64,000 bases of DNA from Onchocerca lupi (lineage: Eukaryota; Nematoda; Chromadorea; Rhabditida; Onchocercidae), in assembly GCA_028564675.1 (NCBI GenBank), contig JAOVVO010000230.1, forward strand, positions 44,949 through 108,948, read 5' to 3'. Under the pieces are notes generated by a model. That model searched no databases, was not told the DNA's origin, and saw only the letters and a list, made by a program, of their open reading frames with translations. Below are positions 11,050 through 23,827 of the stretch, one piece after another. Position numbers and translations under genes: made by a program. Each line of letters begins with the position of its first letter. The first letter of the stretch is position 1.

Positions 11050-13671
11050 TCATTTCAAAGAAAGCCCCTTGAGCTGTTCGATACAAATATCCATGTACTT
11101 TTCTTTGATGTTCTCTTTATTAGCCATTATCTCTGATTGAACCTGCAACTTATTCATTGATTCACAACATTACAGCGAAACTTCTGGAGTATGGGATCAA
11201 TAACTAAGATTTACACAGCACTTTATTATAAAGCAAACAGAATGTGTATTTCAAATATTATCGAAAAGTGTATGGAATCTCATTAAACAATAATTAGAGA
11301 ACAATTTGAGACCAAATAAACTTGCCGAATTGATGATCCACTTCAACATATGGTCACGAGCGAAACTGTGTTTCACAGCTTCCGTTTCTTGCAAATAATC
11401 AAGACGACGTTTCATTTCAGTAGCCAGTCGTTCTACATTTTTTCGATAAGTTGATTCTAATTGAAGAGCCAAGTTCTCTTTAAAGATTACTGGATAGTAT
11501 TCCTTCACCGCTGCATAAGCACTTCTTTCAGCTTTTGATGTCTAAAATGAGGTTCTGGCCTACAAAGCGAATTAGTCAGGAATTTCATCGGGAGTTTAGA
11601 TCTGGCACCAAAATTTCCCCTATCAAATTTTTCTCATTTTGAGCATCTCAATCACAGGAAAAAAACCTCGTAATAAAAAAAAGAAATAATGCAAAGTATT
11701 CTTCGAATATTGGAAAAATGAAGTTAGTTACATAAAGAAAAACAGTGAAATTGCATACTTTTTTTTTCTTCCCTGACATTATTGTTTTACCAATACTTTT
11801 TATCTTTGTTGGCACTTATTTAATCATGAAGTATTTTACCTCCTGAGTTTCTCGAATTGTCTTGAAGTTATTGTCGATGATGTCCAGATACTTTTTTTCG
11901 GCTTTCTTGCGATTCTCATAAAAATATTTATCCCATCGATCTGGAACAGTTCAAATGGATTTAAAAGTCACAAAAACAAGAGAAACAATGCATTTAAGTT
12001 CATCAAAGATTACAGTGGCTATACAGCAAATTGTTCTATCTACAAAGTGCAATATCGGAGATGGAATGTAGAATAAGATTATTATTTTGGAATTTGTCAC
12101 ATTTTTTGTCGATTGAAACGAAAAAAAAAAGGGTTCATTTTTTTCTTTAATGTAATTAGCTAGAAAATAAAAGAAGATGCATATGTAAAAAAATATAAGA
12201 GAAGGGCGTATTCTTTTTTTTTTTCTTTTTTTTTTTTTAACTTAGTAAATGAAAACTCACAGTTGAAAGCTCTGGAGAATATATAGTAGTAGAACAGGAG
12301 AACCAAGATCTTTACTCTATCATGAGCAATCTCGAATAATCCCTTCGTATGCAAAAATGCATAAAGCATCGCGAAGAATACATATGGCCATGAAAAAGCA
12401 ATATTTGAACAATTGAAATATGGCATTATTAATCATGCAGAAATCAATTTTGGATAACGAAAGGCAACACAGAACAAGAAAATCCGGCAACACAGACTCA
12501 CTATACAAATACATATTATGAAAATTAGAAAGTGCCAGTTTCTAATGTGATTATAGAGGTATGCAAGCACTCATATAAAATCTTTACGAAATGCTGACAC
12601 TATAGCATCTACATTCAAATTTCAAGAAAACTATTAAACTTACCAGATGTTCCCGTGTACTTATGGAAATTATTCATAAATTTATCAGGTATGATCATAA
12701 GCCGCAATTTTGGCGGATACATACGTTTCACAGGGTATGGATAATTTACCTAAAAATAAGGTTAACAATCAATGAAGTTTATAAGTATAATTGTCGTTCA
12801 ATAATATGATCTGATTTTATTCACCATGCAACGGAAGATAAATACTCAAGAAGCATAATATAATAATATATTATAAAATATCTCCAAACAGATTTTTTTT
12901 CCAAATGCATACCAAATCACGTTCCGGATATTCCTTGAAATCCTTCGGCAACTCTGGCAGAGGTGGCGGAATATACTGTTTCCCGATATCCCTCATAAAG
13001 GATATTGGGGCATGCAATTCGCCTTTCAGAGGGATTCCTAAAAGAACCATAAGATAATTGCTTACACTACAATACAATGCTGATTTAAACAGGAAGTGAG
13101 TATTCATGAACTGAAAATACCTGGAATGTGAAAATGCAAAGAATGTAATCTAGCAGCTCAACTGATGTGTTACTAATCAAACTTACCTTGAAAACGATAT
13201 TTTAATTTCGTAAAAAATCCAACTTTTTCCGAGACATCCATCCTTCCTAATACATCGCTTCCCTCTTTCGTGGTACTCATCAGAACACTAACTGAAAGTG
13301 CAAAACGTCACAAAGTTTTATACCCACACTTTCAATTTTCATATTTCTTCTACATTCTTCCTACTTGATTTAAAATATTTCCATCCGAAGTATCACTGAT
13401 CCTTATGCATACTAAACACTGATCAGTCATTAGTAATTCTACTATAACTCTCTGGATATATTCGCTTCTTCGAAGCCTATTCCCGCTTCTCCCGAACTCG
13501 AATTCGGAAATGCACGATGCATCATTCAAAATGATCAGCAAATCGAGATGAGAGGCTATGGAAAATTCTTTGAATGGGAAATAATTTACCTGTATATATA
13601 GGTTGACTGCATCGCAAAATGCAAGCTTGTGTCCGAGTTCCAGTGGCCAATGCATACCGATTCAAAGCCAT
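11050..13671 (-). CDS. ATP5PB: Mitochondrial ATP synthase subunit b (peripheral stalk)
   Basis: Seven exons on the minus strand: 13590-13671, 13187-13291, 12913-13037, 12644-12749, 11840-11940, 11326-11541 and 11050-11142, encoding 275 residues. This subunit forms the FO part of the peripheral stalk that holds the F1 head against rotation in the inner membrane; C. elegans has two copies, asb-1 and asb-2. The first ~25 residues are basic, Ser/Thr-containing and free of acids, as expected of a mitochondrial presequence. The C-terminal half is charged and helical, with ENLALQLESTYRKNVERLA, EMKRRLDYLQETEAVK and DHMLKWIINSVQSEI matching the family. The N-terminal half (GIPLKGELHAP, YPYPVKRMYPPKL) is nematode-like and less conserved. 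The last intron starts with GC (TCG|GCAAGT), required to keep frame into VQSE. A TTGCAG site 31 bases upstream of the ATG could take a spliced leader. Confidence 0.9.
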
Positions 13672-15267
13672 GAATCAGAGGAACAAAATAAAGCACTGCA
13701 ACATATTCAGATGAATGATGCTTTGTACTGTCATACGATGAATGCAGTGAAGTAAACACGGAATAAAATGCAAATGTAAAGTTAATATATAATATGACTA
13801 TACTAAGTTATAGATGACTGCCAACAACGAATACTATGAATGCAATTTCATCATTCACTAATAATATCAAAAAATATATCTGAACATCAAAAAATACATT
13901 ATCTTCCACTAAAGGTGGAAAGAACTTCTGTTATTGAGTGATTACAGTCGGATTTGCAATTTGCAAGAATTTATCTTGATAAATAAGGTAAATGAATGAA
14001 ACAAAAAAAGTGAAGGAATAAATATACGTAAATAAATAGGTAAACATAAATCAATGAATGGATAAACTGATGAATCAATTCTAAATAATGCATGTTAATA
14101 TATTACAAATACTTTCTGTCCAAAATATAGCCTTTTCATCGCTCTTTTCAGATGTATTAACATCAACATGAAATGTTTGAGCACAAGTATAAAGAGATGT
14201 GTTCAGGGGCTACAATACTCATGCAGCGTAATATATTTCATCGTTCTTGCACTTCTTCTTGAAGTGAGCAATGAGTGGTATAGTATTATATCGCATCACT
14301 AATCAATATAATCTGTTAAGGGAGTATTTTATCCAGGTGAGCAATCATCAATATCCTACCTGCCATTTCTGGCAATGAAGAAATTTAAAATTTGGACAAG
14401 CTGGCTGAGTAATGCTGAGATGTTTATAATAACATCACTACATAAAGCTATATAATTTGGCGTACCAACTACTTTTTGTAGGAGTCAAATCCAGTTAGAA
14501 CAACAGGCAATGGACATTGATTGCATGCCTGAGTTTAAAACGGACAACCCAAACGAACCGCCCAACCGCGCATCTGATCATTTTGCACAATGAATGTGGC
14601 CGGCCACGAAATACTGGAGGGTACACTTCGTCGCTTTTTCATATCAGGAAAGCGCAGAACTGGGAAGGATTACTATGGTATCATTTGGAGTGGCAGTAGC
14701 TTTTTTTGATTTACGGGGCATCCCGGGGAAATGTCACTGAGGTTTCTATACTGTTGCTTGCATCTAGTCCTTTAATTGACTTTTGATTTCCAGAGATAAA
14801 TATGAGCGTATTTAGCGTGAAGGGACATGCGAAAGAGTTTGTAGTAAAAGTCATCAAGACGTGTTGATAGAAGTACTGGAAGTTAGAATAAGTTTTGCAA
14901 GAGTGGGATTAGAGTTCAAGTTATTATTTGTCACTTATTTAGTTCAAACTATTGTTCATCCCTTCGTAATAATCCGGAGCAGTGTTTTTATGCAGTCAAG
15001 GTGAACTTTTGTGAATATCAGTAATCCACTATAATTAAAAATAAGCGCTCGTATCAGTATCAGATTATCGAAATGATTTCATTATTTTACGAACGGCCCT
15101 ATTTCTCAGAATGAAGTATGTGGAAAGTTCGACTTTCTTTGCAATTTTTTATTAACTGATGGAGTTTTTAGACCCTTGTATTGGATTACATGTGATTATC
15201 GTCGTACATATTGTTGGCTAGCTGTCGAGAAGACTCCTGTTTCTTCTGTTAAAGCCGTGAAGTTACT
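13672..15267. other. Intergenic region upstream of subunit b and GDPGP1
   Basis: This contains the promoter of the minus-strand subunit b gene and the upstream region of the plus-strand GDP-glucose phosphorylase gene. A GC-richer patch near 14517-14710 is open in all three plus frames (for example an ATG at 14590 with 39 codons), so no single frame is favoured and I do not call a gene. The remainder is AT-rich and featureless. Confidence 0.45.
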
Positions 15268-18200
15268 ATGTTTAATGCTTCGTCACTGACCAACCTATCC
15301 GCTGTTCAGGTAACACATCAAAGTTAATCTTTTTTACAGGATAAAGGTGATCGACATTCTTTCCAGTTCATATTTTTTTACAACTCAGTATGTGTAGAGG
15401 TCAGAGAAAGCGACAAAAAGTTAGCGTATTGTGAGAATAAAAGAAATGATAGGCGAAAAATTTCTCAATTTCACTATGCATCATTTTAGTGGTCGCTCAT
15501 GGAATGCAGTGAACATTGTGTTACCATAGTCAAAAATAACTTTAGAAAGTAAGACTAAAGTAAAATAAACTACAGAAACTATACTGATCCTAATTAATCA
15601 TCAAGTTTTTCAACTATACCATCTTTGTCCACTCAAGTTTCAGCTACCTGTTGATCGAGACTGCACTTCGTCTTCGTTATTTTCTTATTCAACATCAGAT
15701 TTCATCTACGACCTAAGGGTTTTACCCCCGAAAGATGTTGAAAGCAGCTCCAAAGTTGGTCACTTTTTTCAAATATAGACATATGTGTTTTAGGGCGAAA
15801 TATATAATAGTGTTATATTGTAATAATATCAAGTTTTATTCCAACTTAAAAGTTCTCGCTTTGAATTGGGACAGAATTTAGTTCTCTTTTTTCCAAACAA
15901 AAAAACACCGATCTCTTCTTCTTTATGATCCCGACATTTTTCTCTAGAATAATGCTATAGTATTAATGCCTTTATAAAGAATTATATTCGGCCACCACAC
16001 AGCACTTCACTCCACTTTTTTGCTTCTTTGAATAATATTTCTCTGATAAATACTTTTGCTGAATACTTTAATTATTGCTTCGAAGAAAAGTTCATTGGAT
16101 TATGAAAATTTCATCAGATGAAGACCTTTTTATAGTTCGAAGATACACTTATGTCCAGATGGGAAAATGCCGAGAAGCATAAACTATTGAATTATGATCT
16201 GAACTGCGAACTGTACAAATTGCTGGAGGGTGATTTCAACTTTTCTATGCAGGTGTGTTATGTTATTTTTTCCAATCTTTAAGTTTCAATAGATGCTTAA
16301 TAATGCCTGAACTAGCACAGTAAAAGTTTCAAGTAAGTTTCGAAAAAGCAGACATATGATCTTTAGAGTATTTACATATGATGCCGTTAATCAGAAAAAT
16401 TTGCTATAATAGCTGCAAATAATTATTTTGGTTTTAATTGGCTTCCGTAATTTTGTATTATTTTCGGATTTTTTAGTTTTTTTCTCTACAACAATTAGCA
16501 GATTTTTATTGCGCTATTTTAAAACTCCAGAAAAAATATTGCAAATGTAGATACGATTGACTTATAAAAATCCGCTAATCTTTTAAATTGTTTATCAGTA
16601 TAGTCACTGTCTTTCGAAATTTGATTTTCAGATAATCGCATGAATGATTAATGGGTGCAGTCTCTTTAAAAAGCTACATAGAGAAACTTTTTTTTTTTAG
16701 GAATAGCAAACTACTTATTTATGGTATTAATAGACAACTAGTTTTTAGAAGTTTCTTTTTTTTCTCGACATGAAGACATCCGCTCCTATTTATCCTCTAT
16801 TTAAAATTTTCAGATTTTTACAAGTTTGATTGCCATAAAAAGACAAGCTTACTTCCCGTAACTAACTGTATTATTAATGCAGAAATTTGTCAATAATACC
16901 ATTATATAACTTCAAAAAGCTTGATGTATAGTGATTGGAAAAGACATTCCGGTTAAGGAAAAGCCTTTGAGCTTGTTGATAAAATATTCTTTTTTTGGAA
17001 ATTTAGTGACTATCTTTCATTATTTTTAATGATATCAAAAAGGAAATTTGTCGATGATGATTTAAGAGCAAAGTGGACGAGTATCAAATATTTGTGTTTC
17101 CGAAACTATTATTAACTAAAATTTTTTTCCATCTTATATTGCTTCATGATTTAGTCGAATTAACTGTAATTTTTATGTAGGGAAAGGAAATTTTCATATC
17201 TATCATAATAAATAAATAAATCAATAAATTAAATAAAGGAAAATCGATTCATAATCCTTCAGTTGAATGTTGAACGTGGAGAGAGGAGACGTAAACCAAT
17301 GCATTTCCGAGCATTACGCGAACCTTTTAGTAATCTGAGATGGAATTTCACAAAGCTGAAAGAGAATGAGGTCAGTTTGGGATAGCTATAAGTTTCAAAA
17401 TTAGTTATTTCTATTTCAGACATTTTTTTTTTTGAAATATAATTTCCCACGATGTAGTCCTTTGCACTTGACTGAATTGGTCGTATCACATACATACACA
17501 TACACATACTCATACACATACACATACACACACACACACATACACACGCACATATACACACACATACACACTTGCCTATGTTGTCATAATTTATTGATCA
17601 GTCTGACTTTTTAAAGATACTGTTTTATTTACGATGCAAGGACCATTCACCAAGCGGCGACCCATTGGATCGACATGTTGTTGCAGTTAATGCTGCACCG
17701 CTCAGAAGAGGACATTCTTTGTTGTTGCCATCCATAGATCGCTGTACACCACAGGTAAACTTTGCCTAACTTAATTGAAGCGAAGTTATTATTTCAAAAT
17801 TATAAAAAATGAATTACGCCTATCAAGTATTATTCTTTACGAATGATGATGGGGTGTGAGTTTTGAATAAAATTTCAAGCAGAGCAGTAGAAGCTGTATT
17901 TTCGTTTTTTTGTACTCTATTTTACGTTTTTTCATTGGATAAATCAGTGCCAGATCGATTTCTTGTTTTTTATGAAAGAGAGTGCTGAGTTGTTACAGGA
18001 ACTGCACGTCTCATGCGGCATTAGAATTAATACCTTTTCACTTTCTTTCTGAAATCACATTATTTATTTCATTAACTTCCTAAATGGAATATTCTGCAGG
18101 TTCTATCGGAAGTAGCAGTTCGTTTGGCAACCGATACAATGCTCTTAGCGAGGGACGATTCCTTTCATGTGCTATTCAATAGCTTGTTGGCATTTGCTTC

Positions 18201-19756
18201 CGTTAATCATCTACACCTTCATCTTTTAACGTGGCCATATGACTCCGACTTAATCAATCGTGTGAGTTTATTTCCTTTTTTAGCATGTCTCTTCTATCTT
18301 CTTCCTATTCTTCATTATGCTTTTTTTTTCCCTTCTCTCCTTAGTATATACGTCTTCAGTCACATGTCACAGTTTATTCTCTAAATCTGCACAATTCATT
18401 TTATTTTATATCATACAAATCTTATGATGTAGAAATGTTTAATGAATACAATAAATATATCGATATTATAATTGATTTATAGAGGTGCGAACATCTGTTC
18501 GACAATATATATGTAATCAAGCGACCAATATGGTTTGCGTATGCTATCGTTTTGCAACTAACTGGTCCAGAACAATATGAAAAGTTTGTTATGTAAGTCC
18601 AATGCTTCATAAAAGATGGACAAATGACGGGAACAGACTACTTATTCTTATTTTCATCCTCCGCGCGATTTTCAATATTTTTGAGGTTTCATACACATAA
18701 ACTTTATGTATGACCGTACTTCAATATTCACGAAGGTTTGCTTAAAGTCTTTGAGATCTAAAAACTTTTTGTCGATAGCAGTAGAATGTGATACTTTAAA
18801 ATCAAGGTCATCGTGTTCAAAGCACTTCCTGTGATTTTCAATTTCAGGAATATAACACGTTGTGCAGACTACTTAAGCACTCATGAAGTAGCGCATAATA
18901 TATTTTTCTCGCGTGCACAACCACTAAGAACGTCTGGTGCTATCCAGTCGGAAGATAAGACAAATGTACTTCCACAACTTGTCACTGCATACATTTTTCC
19001 GCGTGTTGCTGTTGTTGGTATGTTTTCTTATTCTTTGCGACAGCATTCATCATCTTTTTATTATGTTTTCTGTTTTTCGGAATCTCTGCTCGTCTGTTTC
19101 GCTCACCACTTTAAATAGATAAATTCGAAAACATCAGGAAAAGAATACCTTATAAAAAGAATAAAAGATATTTGCATAATGCTTTCCATATGCATAATGT
19201 TTTTTCACAACAACTACTGAAAAACTTACTTTTATTTTCTGCTGAATTCAAAGGTTATTTCTTAAATACATTCGCACAAGTTAAAATAAGCGTATTTGCA
19301 GGAGCTAAACCGGCGAGAAGTTTCAGTCCGGCATCTTTAGAGCTTTCGGGATGTTTGACTGCCTATAGTAAGTATCATTTGCTTCATCAGTAAATAGTCG
19401 GTGATATAATTTTTCATCAAACTAGATTCTTTTTGTTGAACTTCTTTGCAGGGAAGGTGTTGGAGTTAGTTCATGCTTGGTACCTACAAAGCCTCTTCAA
19501 ACATTTTGCAGCATATCAGTTTTTCGAAACAGTCACTGAAGAGGGAGCACTGCGTATAATAGACGAAGAGGCAACATTGCCTGTCTCACGATTTAACCAG
19601 ATTTGTTCCGAACTGATACAAGTCCTATCCGGGAAGATGGTCGAGCACAGCACTGCTGACAAAATCGAACCGGCAGGTTTTATTGGTGTTATTATGGCTC
19701 ATATCTTGGATAAAGTTGGTGGCGCTATTACTCCAATTATAAAACAGTTGAAATAA
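15268..19756 (+). CDS. GDPGP1: GDP-D-glucose phosphorylase 1 (GDPGP1/MCP-1)
   Basis: Exons: a probable short first exon 15268-15309, then 16136-16252, 17263-17370, 17617-17754, 18100-18261, 18483-18592, 18848-19017, 19302-19367 and 19452-19756. The enzyme phosphorolyses GDP-D-glucose to glucose 1-phosphate and GDP, clearing mis-made GDP-glucose from the cytosol; the family was characterised with C. elegans C10F3.4. It belongs to the HIT/GalT-like fold. The diagnostic motif VNHLHLHLL is in exon 5, with three alternating His, the middle one fitting the nucleophile. Also matching are LNVERGERRRKP, NFTKLKENEILFYL, VVAVNAAPLRRGHSLLLPS and CADYLSTHEVAHNIFFSR. From the ATG at 16151 the protein would be 386 residues. 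FEDTL just upstream aligns with the family, so a first exon must exist; the 15268 exon fits in phase but is uncertain. Intron 17371-17616 (the third with this first exon, the second counting from the 16151 start) holds a CA/TACA microsatellite. Confidence 0.88.
17485..17572. repeat. ACACAT/CA microsatellite in GDPGP1 intron
   Basis: About 85 bases of interrupted CATACA and CA repeats inside the intron between the exons ending at 17370 and starting at 17617. Its translation produces low-complexity frames on both strands, which are not genes. Confidence 0.9.
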
Positions 19757-21263
19757 ACAATAGTAATACGAACAAAAGATGAAATTAGTAATGGTAATTA
19801 TCATTTCATATTTTTTAGCTGTCATCGTCAGAATTGGATGAATTGCGTGACTCATTTCAAACATTCGAAATGCATTCACCTAGACGCTTTTTCCCTGCAG
19901 ACTATCAACAATTTACATTTGAAGAAGGCAAACCAACAAATCTCAAGCCAGAAACTTCTCTTTGACTATTGCTTCCCAATGATTCGTATAGTAACAATTA
20001 TTTTCTTGTTTATTTCAGTGAAAGGCAAAAGGCAAAACCCTTATTTATTTATGCTTTTCTATAGTAACTGTAGTATTATGCAAAATTGTTAAAGCTGATA
20101 GAATTTATAGATCTTTTCATGTATCCTTCACCTTTCATTTTCATTTCATTAAGATGATAGAAAGCAAGTTCAATAACATGTGAATAAACGTGCACATTTT
20201 GATTCGAATTGAATATTTTAAGGGAAAGGACATGATCACTTCAGTCGATCTAGCGTTAAAGAGGACAATCGTGTTAATATTCCTCGAGTATAAGGAATAA
20301 TTTGGGAATTTGCTGTAATTGGATGTATCATCACTGGTATAGTGTCGAGAGCAACAGAATTAAAAATATTAAATGACTCTTCGAATGCATAATTCAGTTA
20401 TAAGTATGTCACAGAAAGCGTATTATCAATTTTAATTCAATTCAGAAAAAAAGTAAGATCTCTTCGTCATTTATTTACTAGTGAAAATATGTTGCATACT
20501 AAGAATCATTTTGACTTGAATGGCGTTACTGTTTTATTTTTCTTAGGATGGATGTCATGTTTTGTATTTGTAAAAGCGCTCCGCTATTTTCTCTGTTGCC
20601 TCTATATCATAGCCCTATGACCAGATTTCCATATGAATTCCTAGCTTACAACTATGTTTAAGGTGCCTTATTTTGTCCACAGATTCGTTTATTTCCATCA
20701 TTATATTTTCTTTTTTGATTTCAAAGCTAGAAACTTTTAAGATGCAGTAAGTGGCTGTTAGATTTCCTCATTTCCCATATATATGTATCAGTATACTTTT
20801 CCAATATTATTATTAAGTAATAAGTAGTTTAGTTTGCATTTATTATGTCGATATTCCTCATCCATTGTGATATTTGAATCGATTTTAATGATAAAATTAT
20901 GCGTTGATCGGCAGATGCCGAGAGCATCTAAATCATTATCGGCTACAGTCATTGGAAACGTGAACATTTTCCTAAAAATATCATATACATAGCGACAAAC
21001 ACAACGCAAAAATTATGTAAAAGATATAGGGTAAAAATAATGGACAATCCTCGAATAAAAATCTTTAATACTGTATTTTTACAGATGACAAAAACGACTA
21101 AATACAATCAATTTCATGTCTTCCGAAAACCATCTATGTCACGCATCAATAATTCGAACAGTTTCATTGTATCACGTAACTTAAAAGAAAAGATAGAAAT
21201 AGAATAGCAGAAAGATATTATAAGGGATTTGTTAATTATTCTATGAATTAATCTCTTGACAAA
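19757..21263. other. Convergent 3' region of GDPGP1 and the TMEM186-like gene
   Basis: The two genes converge here. The only structured segment is 19819-19965, a 48-codon frame directly after TTTTTTAG, which could be an alternative last exon of GDPGP1 (see findings). The rest holds AT-rich sequence with short chance frames, including 20788-21009 minus, which I do not support. Confidence 0.5.
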
Positions 21264-23827
21264 TTACAACAATGTCTTTTTATCGACGATGACAGGCAGC
21301 TTAGCACTTCGTCCCAACATTAGATGTCGATACTGGATGTCTCGAAAACCTTCATCATTTAATACGAAGCGATTTTTGTTGATTTTGATCGAACCTTTCA
21401 CAAATGACCATAGCCGATGTCCAGCACTTTCTAATATTCGAACATTATGCCTTGTGAAAGGTATCTAAAATGAGAAATAATACAATTTGGCAATTTAATG
21501 ACTCCAGTACTATAGTTTTCATAGTCTTATTTCTATAATTAATAAACAAGAAAAGCTATTAATTGGTTTCTCATAACAGACTATATACTTGAAGTTTACT
21601 GTTATTTAAAGTCTCATTCTTCCATTTCGAATAAGGCCAAAAGTTGAGGGAATTCAATTCATATCTATTTTGAATTTTCATTCAACTATATGGTTGATTT
21701 CAGCGAAAAAAAGTCTTAATTAAGAAAAATAAAATTGGAAAAATTTCTTAGGAAAAATTAAAGCAGCAATTAAATGCCACAGTGATAAAAAAGATCTTCA
21801 TAACTGTCATCATGTGACTTTTCTGTCAACTATATGGCTAATTTGGTCGTTAGAAGAAAGAACTATTTTAGTTCTAGTACTATACAGGAACAAATTATTC
21901 ATTAGCAGAACTAAAATTATTATCCGCATTATTTGCATGCATCATTATTCAACAATGATTCACTTGGACGGCAAAGCCAGTCTTTTAATCAAAGGATTAA
22001 TTTTTTATTTCCTTTTTTTTTTTTATACTATCAATGAAATATGTGCTACGAATTATTTTTGCTGCCAAAGCGAAACTTCCAACTGTCATCTCTACATTTT
22101 AAAATAGTAACACAATTAAAAAAAACTGCCGTCAATTTGGAACAAAATAATTTAAAAACTAATTGGGTAAATGACTTGTTCTAAATATACATGAGTTTTG
22201 TTAATCACCGAAATCAGGTTACTAATTTATGAAAGTACTTGAAAAGTTATTACATATCAGCGTTTTGCTTCCCACTTGTTTAATGCCTAATCACCTTTTG
22301 TATCCTTTCATTTCACCAAATTAGACAAGGGAAAGAAAAAAAAGAAAATTCAGACAAGTTTTGTAAAAAATAAGAGCAAAGTATACTATTTAAAAAAATC
22401 TGCAGTCGGAAGATCATCTAAGACTCAAATATTTCATCACTAGAACTGTTTTTTCTCACGAGTCAATATTGATTCTTAAATGTGAATGAGAATCGAACGA
22501 GTAAATCCACACTGACTAGTCTGATCCATTATTCATATAACAGCATTAAAATAATTCTGTATGACATGATTATTTGAGATCAATTATTAACTAAATTTCA
22601 AACAATTAAAACTCAATGTCGATAAATTCTTTCAAGCATTTTTTGCAAGTTTTATTACTATGCAGTTTTGTTAACTGCAGATATACTTAGATAAGAAGCA
22701 GTCTAGAAAACTGCAAAATACACTTGAGGCGAAGAGAAAGCATGCGTCTTTTGAACCTATGCGCATTAAATGCAGCATTTTGACTGTCTAAAACTTAGAA
22801 GAAAATGGATAACACGATATTCCTCCAATAGTTCAGCCCACAATTTAAATGAAATTCGAGCTCTATCAACAATATCGATCACCTTGTAAGAAGAATGTTA
22901 GAGCTCAATGTCGTGAATAAAGATCAATGATCAAGTTTTCAATAGCATCGAAAAATACAGCAGAATTATTCCTAAGAATGATAAAATATGCAGAATTAAA
23001 ATAAGTGAGAAATCTTAGCTACTTTTCGGGTAAATATACTGCAATGAGAAACGACGGCGATAAATGTTTTCTGGTCCTTTTTATTGATATAAATGCGATG
23101 AATTCGAATAGCATTGAGACGCCAAGCCATAAATGTCACCAGCAAAAACGAAAGCATCGGCAGTATAACTAGGATACCCATCTGCAAACTATTACATTAG
23201 ATCGATATAAATGAATATGGCATTAATTATTGAAAAATAATAGTACCTGCCGAACTATGTTAGTATCCTTAAAGGCATCCCACAGTTGACCATCTTTCAC
23301 TTTAGCCAAACAATTTTCGGTTGTCAATAAGCCAATCACGGGTATCGCTATGGTAGTGAGCAAAACAAAACGTGAGGCATAATTATCACGGTAAATCATA
23401 AGCCAATCATTTTCATTTATCCTATCCCATCGATATAATCTTCCCAGCCATCGCGACGTGAAGCGTCTATTGACTTCCTGTAGAAAGAAACAGGGGACGA
23501 GTATGGTAAAATAACAGATGCTATTAGAATACCCATTTCAATAACCCTTTAAATGGACACATTGGCAAGATGGGAAAATAATTACAAAAATGAAAATGCA
23601 TGATTCAAGGTAACACTTTCTAAAGTAAGAATTAACCTGAAGGACAAATTTCTACAATATTTAACGTATACATAGCAAGGGAACAGCGCAACGTAACATG
23701 TAACACGTACCTCACGTAGGTTTCCGAGACCTCTTCCTTTGTCGTTGACGGTGGTATGTTCTAATCGGACGAAACGAACTCGCGCAATTGATCGAGCGAA
23801 ACACAAGCACCGTTGGTATTTCCACAT
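21264..23827 (-). CDS. TMEM186-like mitochondrial membrane protein
   Basis: Four minus-strand exons in phase 0: 23711-23827, 23247-23477, 23023-23181 and 21264-21464, for 235 residues (human TMEM186 about 213). The N-terminus MWKYQRCLCFARSIARVRF is basic and lacks acids, resembling a mitochondrial targeting sequence. NDWLMIYRDNYASRF is followed by a first hydrophobic segment (about residues 75-92) and, after a short loop, a second (MGILVILPMLSFLLVTFMAW, about residues 117-136). Then RIHRIYINKKDQKTFIAVVS matches the RLxGxxYLNxxxxxxxVxH pattern of TMEM186, an inner-membrane factor of complex I assembly. The last exon (IPFTRHNVRILES to MLGRSAKLPVIV) fits the soluble C-terminal part. Family resemblance is moderate, and TMEM223 or another two-helix mitochondrial protein is possible. 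A second possible terminal exon lies at 22766-22882. Confidence 0.6.
22766..22882 (-). CDS. Possible alternative terminal exon of the TMEM186-like gene
   Basis: Within the 1.6 kb last intron, a CTTACAAG acceptor is followed by a 38-codon phase-0 frame ending in TAA (VIDIVDRARISFKLWAELLEEYR...). It could join exon 3 in frame and give a different C-terminus. The 21264-21464 exon has the better acceptor (CATTTTAG), so this one is a candidate only. Confidence 0.2.
   Translation of the reverse strand: MIDIVDRARISFKLWAELLEEYRVIHFLLSFRQSKCCI

Noticed and set aside
14517..14710. GC-richer patch with open frames, including an ATG frame of 39 codons at 14590
   Set aside because: All three plus frames are open, no splice-consistent structure links it to GDPGP1, and no motif is recognised.
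17259..17614. 100- and 60-codon frames with Cys/Met/Val or Tyr/Thr/His repeats
   Set aside because: Generated by the CA/TACA microsatellite and the antisense of a GDPGP1 exon.
21256..21468. 70-codon plus-strand frame
   Set aside because: Antisense shadow of the last exon of the TMEM186-like gene on the minus strand.
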